64,000 nucleotides of DNA from Larix kaempferi (GCA_027924585.1 BSBM01000964.1:2271001-2335000); one strand, 5' to 3'. Shown: positions 11,401 to 23,710, counted from the first letter of the stretch. Numbers and translations are program-made. The notes: generated by a model from the sequence alone, not told the origin.

Positions 11401-13083
11401 TTTGCATTGCTAACTCCCCTGAGAAGGAGCTCACTACTGACACATCATGTTGTTTACTTGTACTATTTGTCGCTTAGACAGTTCTCAGGATGTCACAAGT
11501 ACTCTTCCTAGCCTGCATATCCAAATTGAGATTCGCTCTTATGGATAATATTAGCTTGATCCATCATTTTTAATATAACCATAAATGTAAAGGAATATTT
11601 GACGTGGGTGACAAATTAACACAAGTGTGCAATATTTAGCATTAAAGAATATAGAGAGGAAGTCGTCAAATCATTCATGCATGCAACCTTACTTTTGCAT
11701 CATTTCAATCTTTTCAGGAGCATGCAATCATAAATCCTTTTGAATGCAACCAACATTGTTTATGAGTGGTAATTAAATACAGATGCTACCAAATTTAGTC
11801 ATTGTATTTGAAATCCTTTAAGATTCTGTGATTCTCCCATGTACATTGGCTCTATGTTTCATTCTCCTAGTGTTCATCCATTTGGTAAATAATCATTATG
11901 TTAATTCGGTAATTGATTCAATTCCATTGGTGGTTGCATCAGAATGTCTGATCCTTTTCAACAAGTTAATTCTGTGGCCAATATTTTCGCAGTGGTTCAC
12001 TCACAACAAATTGAGTTTACAAACCTTAAGATCATCTTGGAGAAATGGGATCTGATGTAAAATAAGTTGATATTAGAGAGTGGTATGCTGAGACACAGAT
12101 TAATCAAATAAATGTAGAAGAACTCGAGATTATGAAGAAACAAATTGATCAATTGGAAGAGTAGCAGGAACAAATTCTGGTTCCCTTGAAACAACTTCGG
12201 ATAATGCTGGGCACTACAAATTTCAAAGAATGATCATCACCAGATACTGAATTGTGCCTCTCATTACCAAATTCTGGACATTGACTTGAGCTTCAATTGT
12301 TAGTAAATTCTTCGCTAGTGTTGTTGTAATTTTTACTGGTTCTCCAAATGTTAAAGTTGTAAATAAGAAGGAACCAACAATTTTGTAAACCAATGTCACT
12401 TGAGATTCTTGCCAAATATGGAATATTTTGTACTTTTGTTGACTCTAAATTCTGCGAAAGCAATTCTTAATAAATTTTGAATGTTATGGATCTTGTTCAT
12501 ATATGCAATGCAACTTATTTTGTACTATTGATAGACTTGCCAATTGAAATGTATGTAATTTATTAGACAACAACTCCTATATCAATTTTAATTAGCTTAG
12601 TATCAATGTGAATGGATCCATGATAGTCTTCAAATTTCTTCTGACTTCGATTTTCCCTTCATCTTCTAGGCTCAGTATATTTTTTCCTTGAATTCATGCA
12701 TTGTGCATAATCTTCTTTTGAACTCAATTATATTCATATAATATTCGAGAGATTAGAATGAAATGAATAATATTTTGTTGCCTTTGTAATATTATCATCT
12801 TCTTCGACAATACATACTATTGGAGTTTTTCTTATCCACATTTGAGAGGTTTTCTTTTGATGTTGCACAGTATCACTTCTTCTTTTCATCCATAACTTAT
12901 CATTTTTATTTCCTACAGTATGAGGTATGGTATTTGATGGATGTCCTGCTAAGCTTCAATAGTTTTGTGCTTTGTGTCAAAAACCATTGCATACATAGCA
13001 TCTTATGGTATGGAAATATTTTGCAATGTGTCCATAATGGCTGCACCTTAGGCACTTAACTATATTGTTGAAAATTTTCTACC
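11401..13083. other. no gene recognised
   Basis: AT-rich sequence with only short frames. A plus-strand stretch near 12090-12225 reads as a helical, Glu/Gln-rich peptide (EELEIMKKQIDQLEE) with an in-frame stop; it may be retroelement gag or coiled-coil debris. No motif allows a name. Confidence 0.35.
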
Positions 13084-14451
13084 ATAATTCATACATTTCA
13101 ATGCTCTATGTCCATATTCATAACAAGAAAATCAATATCCTCTAAAGAAATTCCCATACCTAGACTGAACCTGGTTTGATGACCTGTTCTGTTCTATGTT
13201 GTCTTGATAGGACATGCTTTCCTATTGTAGTTCCTTTTGACTTATTTCTTCATATATTTCCTTGTTGGCTGAATTCATAGCATGTTCTAGTTCTGTGACT
13301 TTGACTATTTCTTTTGTCCATCTCAACATGCTCTTATTAGCCCTAGTTTTTAAAATTGTTTTGTCATATCCAATACCAGTTTTTTCATTTGGAGACCTTT
13401 GGTTGTTTAATATCTCGTCAAGGATTGATGAGCTATTATTATGGTTGACATTTTCTTCCTCAATTCTTCTTTTGAATTCTTCTACTTTTAACTTGAGACT
13501 ATGACATGTACCTTCTCCCTTTATTAGTTGAATTCTCAGAACTTCCTCTCTTCCTTTGACTTCCTCAAGTTGGACGTCCAACAGTAACTAATTTTCTTGA
13601 ATCTTATAGAGCTTCTGAATTTTTTTCATTTGACTTCTACCTATTTTCTTATGTTAGAATAGCAATTTCTACTTTCAAGTTTATGATTTCATCTTCTTTG
13701 GTCTTTAAGACTTGTGCACCTTGACTCTTCAAGTTAATCATTGCTTTAGTAACTTTTTCACACTCTTCTTATTCGTTTCTTTTAGACTCCTTAAGCACTT
13801 GATGTAACAACTCATTTTTCTTCCGAGCTCTTTCCATTTATTTTAAAATGCACATAATTTTACTTTCAAGAATATCCAAGTCGTCCCTTGACACCTCAAA
13901 ATATGACTCATATTCCGACCCTTTGACCTCTTCTAGTGCTACTAAAACATCTATATATTAATATTTTCTATACCTTGTTTTTTATTTGTAACAAAGCAAT
14001 TATCCTCACTACTTGAATTAATTCAACCTGAATGTGTAGGAGAATACATACCTTCATTAATATCATGATTGAGTTCTGCTTCTACTAATTCTGAGTCTTG
14101 CATTTGGTCTTTACACAAATTATCTTCTAGATTGTTCACTTCGTCATTACAAAGATTCTCCAGTTTGAGCGATAATTCTTTAGCAGATGTGCATTCTCCC
14201 ATTTTTTCTTTGACTTGATTTGATAGGCTGTCTAACATGGCCATCATTACTATTGAGTAATTTTTATTGGCTTCCCTTTTTTCCAAATTATTTTATTTGT
14301 TTCTTACAGTTGTAGGTTTGCATGCAATTGTATCCCAAACACCTGGTCCTTTTGTTTTCAAGTATCCTTTCATTATTTTTCTTCAAGAAGATTAGTCTGT
14401 CACGTCGAAAAAAATAGCTTCGGATGTAGTCGACATTGGTTTCCCATCCAT
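13084..14451 (-). pseudogene. copia-like gag, downstream copy, with zinc knuckle
   Basis: Minus strand. Starts at MDGKPMSTT (14451), continues through MEKREANKNYSIV and CTSAKELSLKLENL (14286-14100), then a long Lys/Glu-rich coiled-coil region and a CCHC zinc knuckle at about 13130-13085 (S-C-Y-E-Y-G-H-R-A-L-K-C). The first knuckle Cys is a TGA stop. The order (AKELWLKLENL-type gag core, coiled coil, one knuckle) fits SIRE-like copia gag. It has many stops and frameshifts and no pol follows. The ATG lies just downstream of an LTR end and a primer-binding-like TGGTATGAGAGC (about 14514-14503). Confidence 0.75.
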
Positions 14452-14516
14452 TGTGTTCTCAATGATCCCCTTCAAGTTGATTAGACTTGTGTGAAGGAAC
14501 ATGCTCTCATACCAAT

Positions 14517-14829
14517 TGTTGAACTCATCAAGTGCATTGAAAGGAGGGGTGGATCAGGGCACCACATATTTAATTCAATCATTCCATTATTTATCATGTC
14601 ACAGTTATCATGTATAATAAATGTTTCTCATGATTTCAATTTACATTACCATGTTTGAGTTGTTACATGGTTCGACTTAGGAAATCATAACAATACTTAC
14701 AAAGTTCATTGGTGGGGCCTTGGCCTTGAGATACTTGCCAGGAAATGGTACATAGTTACATTTACATCTTGTATTTTAGTTACAACAGAATAGGGGTCAT
14801 AGAGGGATATTACACTGAGAGCAGCCCAG
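14517..14829 (-). repeat. truncated LTR of the copia-like element (duplicated copy)
   Basis: Matches the LTR at 15544-15862 but lacks its outer ~10 bp, because the tandem duplication junction cuts it at GAGAGCAGCCC. It ends inward in ...GAGTTCAACA before the primer-binding-like site. Confidence 0.8.
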
Positions 14830-15478
14830 TGTAACAACTCATTTTTCTTCTGAGCTCTTTCCATTTCTTTTAAAATACACATAATTTTACTTTCAAGAAT
14901 ATCCAAGTCATCCCTTGACACCTCAAAATATGACTCATATTCTGACCCTTTGACCTCTTCTAGTGCTACTAAAACATCTATATATTAATATTTTCTATAT
15001 CTTGTTCTTTATTTGTAACAAAGCAATTATCCTCACTACTTGAATTAATTCAACCTGAATGTGTACAAGAATACATACCTTCATTAATATCATGATTGAG
15101 TTCTGCTTCTACTAATTCTGAGTCTTGCATTTGGTCTTTACACAAATTATCATCTAGATTGTTCACTTCGTCATTACAAAGATTCTCCAGTTTGAGCCAT
15201 AATTCTTTAGCAGATGTGCATTCTCCCATTTTTTCTTTGAATTGATTTGATAGGCTGTCTAAGATGCCCATCATTACTATTGAGTAATTTTTATTGGCTT
15301 CCCTTTTTTCCAAATTCTTTTATTTGTTTCTTACAGTCGTAGGGTTGCATGCAATTGTATCCCAAACACCTGGTCCTTTTGTTTTCAAGTATCCTTTCAT
15401 TAATTTTCTTCAAGAAGATTAGTCCATCACGTCAAAAAAAAAAGCTTCGGATGTAGTCGACATTGGTTTCCCATCCAT
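14830..15478 (-). pseudogene. copia-like gag, upstream duplicate (N-terminal part)
   Basis: The second copy of the gag N-terminus, from the ATG at 15478 (MDGKPMSTT) through MEKREANKNYSIV and CTSAKELWLKLENL (15313-15130). It keeps the Trp in AKELW that copy 1 has lost. It is cut at 14830 by the duplication junction, so it has no knuckle. Confidence 0.75.
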
Positions 15479-15543
15479 TGTGTTCTCAATGATCCCCTTC
15501 AAGTTGATTAGACTTGTGTGAAGGAACATGCTCTCATACCAAT

Positions 15544-15862
15544 TGTTGAACTCATCAAGTGCATTGAAAGGAGGGGTGGATCAGTGCACCACATATTTAA
15601 TTCAATCATTCCATTATTTAGCATGTCATAGTTATCATGTATAATAAATGTTTCTCATGATTTCAATTCACATTAGCATGTTTGAGCTGTTACATGGTTC
15701 GACTTAGGAAATCATAGCAATACTTACAAAGTTCATTGGTGGGGCCTTGGCCTTGAGATCCTTGCCAGGAAATGGCACATCGTTACATTTACATCTTGTA
15801 TTTTAGTTACAACAGAATAGGGGTCATAGAGGGATATTACACTGAGAGCAACCCTCTCAACA
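15544..15862 (-). repeat. complete LTR of the copia-like element
   Basis: On the minus strand it begins TGTTGAGAGGG (15862) and ends AGTTCAACA (15544), giving TGTTGA...TCAACA short inverted ends over 319 bp. A primer-binding-like TGGTATGAGAGC follows, one substitution from the initiator-Met site. Confidence 0.75.
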
Positions 15863-16659
15863 AAATCATAGCATATATTTGCATAGAACAATGAACTCAA
15901 GAAGAAGATCATAACAACTAATGGTAGAGACCAACAAACTCAACAAGAAGATGGAAACTACTTAGGAAGAGACCCATGAACTCCCTTCCTCCCATGGAGT
16001 CCTTTGTTTAATGATGTTGAAATGATTATTCCTTGGAAAACCCTAACTGCACTTCAACTACCCAAAGCGTTATTTGTGTAATCGCTAATGAGCAACTAAT
16101 CTCTTACCAATACTACATATTTCTTTAATTATAATCATCTAGTTTTTATCAGGAAATTTCTCTTTTACAAGTTTTTTTCGTTATAAAGGAATTATTCATA
16201 TATATGAATATGAGTCACTCTTCTTTTTATTTCAAGGGCACTTTCCCTTATATTTATATATCTAATATATAAATATATTTCATATTTGAAAAATAAGATT
16301 AATATCTTTATCTTTAGGGATTATTGCCCTTGGTCCGTTACTCATATAATAGGATTTTAACTTCTCCTTTGTATCTAAGGATATCTCTCGCCTACGTTGA
16401 GATGATTACCTATTATAGTAATTTTGTGCTAAACATATTTTAATCTTAGTTAGGATCATAATGATATTAGATAATGTCATGTTAAAATAGTAGCTTGCAA
16501 GTAGATAGTAATTCTTTCATCACTTTCTTAAGTCTGACCTTACTTAGACTGACACTTACTTAATTCACTTGCTTAAGCCATCAAGTGAACATTTACAGTT
16601 CAATTTTCTTCCAATGCCCGAGGTATCAAGATGACAACCCATTATCAATAATTATCCTC
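15863..16659. other. no gene recognised
   Basis: AT-rich flank of the copia-like LTR without a supported coding region. A TA-rich patch lies at about 16240-16290. Confidence 0.4.
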
Positions 16660-16905
16660 CCCCCTAGTTGTAGTACACATTCAGTTTCCTAGGTCTACTT
16701 TTATTATTTTTCCCTTTCAAATTTACATCATACATGACCATGCTTTAACTAATGCATGGTTTGGAATATGAAATCATAACAAGAATTCAATGTTCACCGG
16801 TGGGGCCTTGGCCTTGAGATCTTCGCCAGTAAATAGTACAGAATTACATATTTACATCTTTATATTTCAATTATAACAAGGTAGAGATTACGAGGGATAT
16901 TACAC
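16660..16905 (-). repeat. diverged relative of the 319-bp LTR
   Basis: The segment keeps the same landmark string as the LTRs at 14.5-15.9 kb (TGGGGCCTTGGCCTTGAGAT, then ACATATTTACATCTT, then GAGGGATATTACAC) in the same order and spacing, with many substitutions. It is probably an older partial or solo LTR of the same family. Confidence 0.65.
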
Positions 16906-17089
16906 CTATCTGGATTTATTTTTGTTCTCATCCCAATCCTTGGATTGAGTGGTCGCCTTGATGATGGAATTATTTTAATGAAGTTTGAAGCTACTGGTTT
17001 CTTTAAAATTAACACATTTTTTCCTCTCTTTATATTAGTTTGATTTTCACAACATTATTTGCCTTCTAGATAGATTATGATTGGCTATG

Positions 17090-18540
17090 ATTGGCTTATG
17101 CTGAATTTGAATGGATTTGGATGACTTTTGTTAAGTAATTTAACTTGGGTTGAACAAGGTTAACTTTGGTTGAGCCATGTTATGTTGGGTTGATTATGGT
17201 GTATTGTGTTTGATTTTGACTACTCAAAATTGATCTTTTGATTTTGGTTGATTATAGTATATAGTTGACTTTTACTAGCTTAAATTAATTCTAATTGACT
17301 TTTATTGCCTAAATTTGGTTAACTAAAGTCAACGATAAGTAAAAGAGTCAATTGTAAAGAATTAATGCTAGATACAGCATAATCAACCTAAGTTGATTCT
17401 AGTTGATTTTGGTTGGGGATAGTTAACTATAACAAAAATTTATTGAATTAAGTTGATTATGGCTCACTTTTGTAGTGTTAGTTTGAATTTAGGTTACTTT
17501 TTCCGGCTTAGACTAATTATTTGGTTAAGTTGATTGAATTTGGTTGGATGCTAGTGACTTTGGTTGCTAACTATTGACTTTTTTACCTTTGGTTAACATT
17601 CATAGACTATTGTTTGTTTTCTTTTTTATCTAGGGGAGTTGGCAACTGGAGTTGGGTTGGTACTCGCGTGACACGGGGTCCAGGGATCCAATCTCGCTAC
17701 CAATATACCCCTAGGAGAGTACTCTTGCCCCACAACGCACCCTCAAATATGAAACGAGTTTTGAACCAACGACTTCCTTAACATCCCGTATGCCTTAACA
17801 AGTGCACGATTTCCAACTGGTATACACCCCGGGGGCAACATTCATAGACTATTGTTGATTTTGGTCAAGAGTTTAAAATTGTATTTGATTAACTTGGATT
17901 TGTTTTCAATTGACTTTAATTAACTATGGGTGTCTTTAGTTGACTTTCATTGGTTATTGTTCATTTTAGTTGGATTTGGTTGATTTTGATTGACTTTGGT
18001 TGAGTATGGCTGCCTTCAATTGATTTTCATCAACTTTATTTTCATATGCTTGAATTTGGTTGTTTTAAACCCACTTCGATAGGGTATAATTGAGTTTTGT
18101 TGATTATCATTGAGTTAGTTAGATTTTGTGCATTTTTGGTTGACTAAGATTTATTATGGCTAACTTTTGTTGATTTTGTGAAGCTAGGTTGACTTTGGTT
18201 AAATTAAGATGACTTTGTTTAGTTTTATTAAGTTGTATTGGCTTTGGTTGAGTTAGGTTGATCATGACACTTCTTTTGTTTGAATTTAATAACTTACAAT
18301 TGAGTCCTTTTCTTTGGGTTGAGTAGAACTAAATGTAGTTGACTTTTGTTGATTTAAGTTCTTTATGGTTGACATTGGTTAATTCTTTTGGTAGTGTACA
18401 ATGGATACAGGTTGACTTTGATTTCCTTTAGTTGATTATGGTTGAAATTTGTCAATCTTGACTGATTAAAATTAACTTCCATTGACTATAATTGACATTG
18501 GTTGATTATGATTAGATTTGGAGCTGTCTAAAAATTCGAT
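17090..18540. repeat. degenerate TTGGTTGA / TTGACTTT tract
   Basis: About 1.45 kb dominated by variants of TTGATTTTGGTTGACTTTGG. The phase drifts and no unit is exact. It fades out on both sides and partly resumes after 18800. It is open in no frame. It looks like a decayed minisatellite or repetitive LTR interior, and was later split by a SINE. Confidence 0.75.
17595..17856 (-). mobile_element. tRNA-derived SINE with 20-bp target duplication
   Basis: A 222-bp insert (17615-17836) is flanked by a perfect 20-bp direct repeat AACATTCATAGACTATTGTT (17595-17614 and 17837-17856). Read on the minus strand, it begins GCCCCCGGGGTGTATACC, carries a pol III B-box-like GGTTCAAAACTC (17767-17756), and ends in an A-rich tail (complement of the T-rich 17615-17629). 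Long target duplication, pol III head and A-rich tail together are the hallmarks of a SINE mobilised by a LINE. It has no coding capacity. Confidence 0.85.
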
Positions 18541-19177
18541 GATTTTGCTTAGACAGGGCCTTTAATCGGAATTAGACGTTTTTTATTTTGCAAAATCTAA
18601 ATTTAACTGTGTATTAATGGCAATTTGAATGGTAGAAAAAACTTCAACACCATCAAAAACTCCCAGGGCACCCAAAATTTCAAAGTTTGAGAGTTGTAAC
18701 TGGGATTTTTAAAAATATTTATCGGTTTTTTTTTCAAAATCGTGTTGAAAAATCAAAATTTTCCATTTGAAATCATAAAACTTTTAAACTATGTGGTTAG
18801 ATTTAATTGATAAAGTTATTTATAGTTCACATTGATTGATTATAATTGCATTTGGTTAGCTTTTGGTTACTTTGATAATTATGATTACTTTTGTTGGTTT
18901 TCCTTTCCCTTTGATTACCATCATATAATTACAAATTAACTTTAACTTTAATTTGAATTTAATTTATCATACCTGATTTCTGTATACTCTAAGTTGAATT
19001 TAATTTATAATACCTGATTTCTGTATACTCATATATTGATTATTATTAAATTTTGCTTATTTAAATTGATGACGATTTAGTTTAATTATTTTCATTGATC
19101 TAAATTGATTACAATTATTTAATTCAATGTGAATTTGAATTTAAATCTTTACCTACCGTTAAAACGCGGTTTATAAT
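18541..19177. other. no gene recognised
   Basis: 18541-18790 differs in texture from the surrounding TTGGTTGA tract and may be another small insertion; no convincing target duplication or domain was found. 18800-19130 returns to a weak form of the tract. Confidence 0.35.
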
Positions 19178-19331
19178 ATTAAAATTTTCGAATCCAAAAT
19201 ATAAACTATCCCATATATATATAATATAATGAAGTGACACTTATCAAGTATGAGTTTAGCCATTGCTATTATTATTATTAATCTCGTTAGAAAAACGAGG
19301 TTTCATTCTATTCTTAATTATTTTATATCGC

Positions 19332-19403
19332 AGGTCCTACCTGGATTCGAACCCAAGTTGCTGGATTCAAAGTCCAAAGTACTAACCACTCCACTATAGA
19401 ACG
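19332..19403 (-). pseudogene. tRNA-Gln(TTG) pseudogene
   Basis: Recognisable tRNA-Gln with TTG anticodon (loop CTTTGAA). It has a C in place of the first G, breaking the first acceptor pair, and a T-stem mismatch (TTGGG against CCAGG). The equivalent at 27996-28067 lacks both defects, so this is the damaged copy. Confidence 0.85.
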
Positions 19404-20097
19404 ACATGCAACAGCATATCATTTTCTAAAATTCCCTACAATGAAAGAGCTATTCGTCAAAGCTGTGATCATGTCGTTTTGTTAGAACTATGTCCACAAA
19501 GTGAAATGATGCGTTTTATTCACATTGTGATGAATACTTCGTATGTGATTCGAGGTGGAGAATACGGAAGTATGGATATAATGGATATAAGATTGTGATG
19601 TTATTTTGACATTTTTGTGATAATTATTAGATGAGTTGGTTATTATTTAGGTTTTATGTTTAAAAGGTAGTGGTTTTTATTACATTGTGAAGAGTGAGCT
19701 GTTTTACAGCTTAATATGAGGGAGATGTTGTCACAGAACATTATTAAAAATAAAAGGTTGATAGATCGTAGTTTTAAATGGATTTATGGTGGTTAAAATG
19801 AGTTATTGTATTTGTTGTATTCTCTGTCTAATGTAACAAGGGATAACAAGTTGATTGCAATTTAATGACTCTCCAAGTATGTATTAAGATCATTTAATGG
19901 TCACACACCAAATTTCTAAGTTGAGGGTTGGAATGGTTATAGAATGCCACGGTGGAATGCTTGAAATTTTTACAACAATATCCTTATTATGAAATCAATA
20001 TATCATTTATGGAAATATAATTTGGGTGAGGAGGATAACACTTCATCCCACAACCACTTAAATTAAACCCAATTTAATTTTTAATCTAATCTAACAA

Positions 20098-20404
20098 ACC
20101 AATCCCATATAATACTTAAAAAATAATTAATTAACTATATATAAATATATATTATAATAAATAACAAGTTGATATATTATGTTTGTTATCGTAAATATTA
20201 AATATTAAATATTTATTTCCCAAGTTTAATATTACTAACCTTTGAGCTATATAAACCAATCCCATATAATACTTAAAAAATAATTAATTAACTATATAAA
20301 AATATATATTATAATAAAGAACAAGTTGATATATTATGTTTGTTATCGTAAATATTAAATATTTCTTTCCCAAGTTTAATATTACTAACCTTTGAGCTAT
20401 ATAA
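20098..20404. repeat. 157-bp tandem duplication inside R copy 1
   Basis: Two units start ACCAATCCCATATAATAC at 20098 and 20255. The same tandem pair exists in copy 2 of R (28734 and 28891), so this duplication is older than the doubling of R. Confidence 0.9.
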
Positions 20405-20409
20405 ATTAG

Positions 20410-20825
20410 TAATTTCACCTGATTTAGTGAAAAGTTGCAAGTTAAAGGTAGAAAAATTTGATAATTCATGGTTAGTTCAGCTAGCAATAGGCACTAAAAG
20501 AAGAGTTACAGAATTTGTCAAAAGTTGTGATTTACTTATGATTCAGCTGAAAACGCAAGTTAATTTGAATGTTTTATCATTAGGGTCATATGATGTGTTA
20601 ATTGGCATGGACTGGCTTGAACATCATAGAGTAGTACTTAATTGTTCTGAAAAGTCTTTTACTTGTTTGAATAATGAAGGAAATACTAAAACAATAAAAG
20701 GAATTCCTAGGAAAACATCTGTGAGACAAATTTTTGCTTTACAAGTAAAGAAAGCTGTAAGAAAGGGCTATAAAATGTTTGTTGTGAATGTGATTAATGA
20801 CGAATGTTCATCTAAGGAAGTCTGA
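20410..20825 (+). pseudogene. chromovirus protease (5'-truncated)
   Basis: Begins abruptly after repeat R, around the usual ISPDLV segment that follows the lost catalytic D-S/T-G of the retropepsin. It includes the typical DVLIGMDWLEHH motif (about 20590-20625). The active-site Asp, all of gag and the 5' LTR are missing. A frameshift near 20800-20825 leads into the reverse transcriptase frame. Confidence 0.85.
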
Positions 20826-22480
20826 TAAGATAAAACTGGAAGACATACCTATTCTTAAGGACTTTTCTGATGTATTCCTGGAAGAAATTCTAGGACTACC
20901 TCCGAAAAGGGAACTTGATTTCACCATTGAGTTAGTACCGGGTGCGGTACCAAACTCAAAGGCCCCTTACAGAATGAATATTCTGGAATTAAATGAACTA
21001 AAATCTTAGTAGAAAGAATTAATTGATAAGAACTACATAAGGTCAAGTGTGTCTCCTTAGGGAGCACCAGTTATCTTTGTTAAAAAGAAGGACGGTACTT
21101 TGCGACTGTGCATAGATTACAGTCAACTTAATAAAATGACTATTAAAAATCGATATCCCTTGTCCCACATTGACGATCTATTCGATTAGGTACGCGGAGC
21201 AGAGATATTCACTAAAATTGACTTACGGTCTAGATCATCAAGCTAGAATAAAGGATGAAGACATTTTCAAAACTACTTTTAGAACTCGTTATGGACACTA
21301 CAAGTTCGTAGTTATGCCTTTTGGGCTAACTAACGCACCGACAGTCTTCATGTGTTTAATGAATAACGTTCTGCATAAGTACCTAGACAAGTTTGTAATT
21401 GTGTTAATTGATGATATTCTAATTTATTCAAAAACTAAAGAAGAGCACGACGAACACTTAAGAATAATTCTGCAAGTTTTAAGAGAACATCAGCTTTACG
21501 CTAAGTTCAGTAAATGTGACTTTTATAAAGATAAAATACAGTACTTAGGTCACATAATATTTAAAGACAGAATTTCTATCGACCCAGATAAAACAAGATC
21601 AATTAACGAGTGGTCTGTCCCTAAAAATGTAATTGATGTATGGTTATTTATGGGAATAATAGGTTACTATAGAAAGTTTATTGAAGGATTCTCTAAAATT
21701 GCGAATCCCATAACTTCTTTGCAGAAGAAGGGAAATAAATTCGTTTGGGATAAAAAATGTGAAGAAAGTTTTAAGAAGTTAAAAGAGTTATTAACAACAA
21801 CACCTATATTAAAAATTGTTGATCCTAATAAAGACTTCATTGTATGCAACGATGGACTTGGTGGGGTATTAACTCAAGAAGGTCATGTTATTGCTTATGA
21901 GTCTAGGAAGTTAAAAATCCACAAAAATAACTATGCAACTTATGATCTAGAGCTAGCAGCCGTGATACATGCACTAAAAATGTGGCGCCATCACTTGATT
22001 GGAAGAAAGTTTTCACTAATGACAAATAATAAGGGCTTAAAATACTTGTTGGGTCAAACAAATATTAACGCGAGGCAAGTTAGGTGGCTAGTTTTCCTTA
22101 GCGAGTATGATTTTGAGATTCAACACATTAAGGGTAAAGAAAAAAAATTTGATGATGCCTTGAGCAGAAATTCCAAATTAAGTTTTGTGGTAGCAATCAA
22201 CACATTTAAGATAGATCTGGAAAATCAGATCAAAGAAAGAATTAAGCAAGATGAAAATTATCAAAAATTGCATGATAAAGTTGCTGAAAATTTATCTGAA
22301 AATTTAATAACAGATTACAGTATTAATGAAAAGGGCTTAATGACTTATAAAAACAGAATTTATGTACCTAATGTGTCAAAAGTTAAACTGCTTATTTTGG
22401 ATGAAGTTCATAAAATTCCTTATTCGGGACACCTTGGTTATCAGAAAATGATAACTATGTTAAGAAATGATTAATTTTGG
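20797..22480 (+). pseudogene. chromovirus reverse transcriptase and RNase H
   Basis: The reverse transcriptase starts with ILKDFSDVFLEEI and has [17 protein letters not shown], a changed catalytic block VLIDDILIYSK (the second DD present), and the RNase H motifs YATYDLELAAVIHAL and LMTNNKGLKYL. In the last, the expected Asp of TDHKSL is Asn, so RNase H activity would be lost. Stops TAG at 21007, 21010, 21058 and 21187 sit where Gln or Trp is conserved. A frameshift near 21225 moves the frame, which is then open to TAA at 22472-22474, with the integrase zinc-finger start (HKIPYSGHLGYQK) just before it. Confidence 0.92.
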
Positions 22481-23697
22481 CCCAACATGAAGAATGAAGT
22501 GGTTGAATACATAGCTAGGTGTTTTGAATGTCAGATAATTAAGGCTGGACATCAACACCCAACTCACCTATTACTGCCATTGCCAATTCCGGAATGGAAA
22601 TAGGAAATTATAAGTATTGATTTTATAACAGGTTTACCTAAGAATCAGAAACATAATGACTCAATAATGGTGGTTGTGGATAAACTTAGTAAATCTGCTC
22701 ATTTTATTCCTATTAAGACTACTTTTAAAGTTGCTAACATTACAAATGTGTTTATGAAGCAAATCTTCCGCTTACATGGAATTCCAAAGGTAATTATTTT
22801 TGATCGAGATTCCAAGTTTACTAGAAATTTCTGGACAACATTGTTTAAAGATCTAAATACTAAATTAAATTTAAGTACTTCTTTGCATCCACAAACTGAC
22901 GGATAGACTGAAAGGGTTAATCAGATTTTAGAAGACATGTTAAGAATGTATGTTAAAGATCAACCAACTAAGTGGGAAGACTATTTGCATTTAGTTGAAT
23001 TTGTTTACAATAACCATTATCAAGCATTTGCTAGACTTAGTCCATTTGCGATTTTGTATGGAAGGAAATGCAGTACTCCTATTTCTTGGGATAACCCTAT
23101 TGACAGATTAATGCTAGGACCAAATTTGTTAAGAGAGATGGAGCTAACCGTGAAACAGGTACAATGCAATTTAAAAGTTGCACAAGATAGACAAAAAAGT
23201 TATGCAGATATGAAACGAACTGAAAGAGAATTTCAAGTTGGAGATCATGTCTTTGTAAAGGTAAAACCCAAGAAAATTTCTTTTAAGCTTGGGAGTTGTG
23301 CTAAACTAGCACAAAGGTACTGTGGACCATTCGAAGTCCTATCAAGGATTGGACGAGTTGCATATCAGTTGGCTCTACCATCTAATTTAAGAATCCATAA
23401 TGTTTTTCACATTTATGTTTTAAAGAAGTATGTGCACAATGCTACTCATGTGATGAATTGGAATGACATACAGGTGGAACCCGAAGGATATTTTTAGGTG
23501 GAACCAAACTGTATCCTCAACAGGAGGGAAATTATGCTCCGGAATCATACCATATGGAAGGTAAAGGTGCAACGGAAGCACCTTAGCCCTAATGAAGCTA
23601 CCTGGGAATTGGAAAGTAATATGCGGGCAACATATCCAATTCTGTTCCAGGGAGGATGTGATAAAGAATAAAAAACATCGAGGACGATGTTGAGCTT
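22475..23697 (+). pseudogene. chromovirus integrase and chromodomain-like C-terminus
   Basis: Same frame as the preceding RNase H. Zinc-binding Cys pair CFEC (about 22520), catalytic D in ISIDFITGLP, D in IIFDRDSKFT, E in TERVNQILED, then SPFAILYGRKC, the VGDHVFVKVKP segment, and EATWELESNMRATYPILF at the end, which matches the chromodomain-like tail. TAG stops at 22601, 22904 and 23495 replace Trp, Gln and Gln of the family consensus; the frame is otherwise intact, with one shift near 23500. Compared with the 1.3-2.8 kb relative this copy is better preserved. Confidence 0.92.
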
Positions 23698-23710
23698 AAG
23701 TGGGGGTGTT

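Larger units (their letters stand above)
13803..15856. repeat. tandem direct duplication, 1,027-bp unit, two copies
   Basis: Copy 1 is 13803-14829 and copy 2 is 14830-15856. Matching landmarks (TGTAACAACTC at 13803 and 14830; ACACTGAGAGCA at 14812 and 15839; gag ATG at 14451 and 15478) are all exactly 1,027 bp apart. Each unit holds an LTR portion plus the 5' part of gag of the same minus-strand copia-like element. Copies differ by a few percent. Confidence 0.95.
19178..20404. repeat. 1.2-kb repeat R, copy 1
   Basis: Homologous along its length to 27827-29046. Both copies contain a tRNA-Gln sequence near the start, a CTCGTT...AACGAG hairpin, and a 157-bp tandem duplication at the end. The copies differ by substitutions and small indels, including 17 bp present only in copy 2 near 27859. 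There is no TG...CA end, so it is not obviously an LTR. Copy 1 is joined directly to chromovirus protease sequence at about 20405. Confidence 0.9.
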
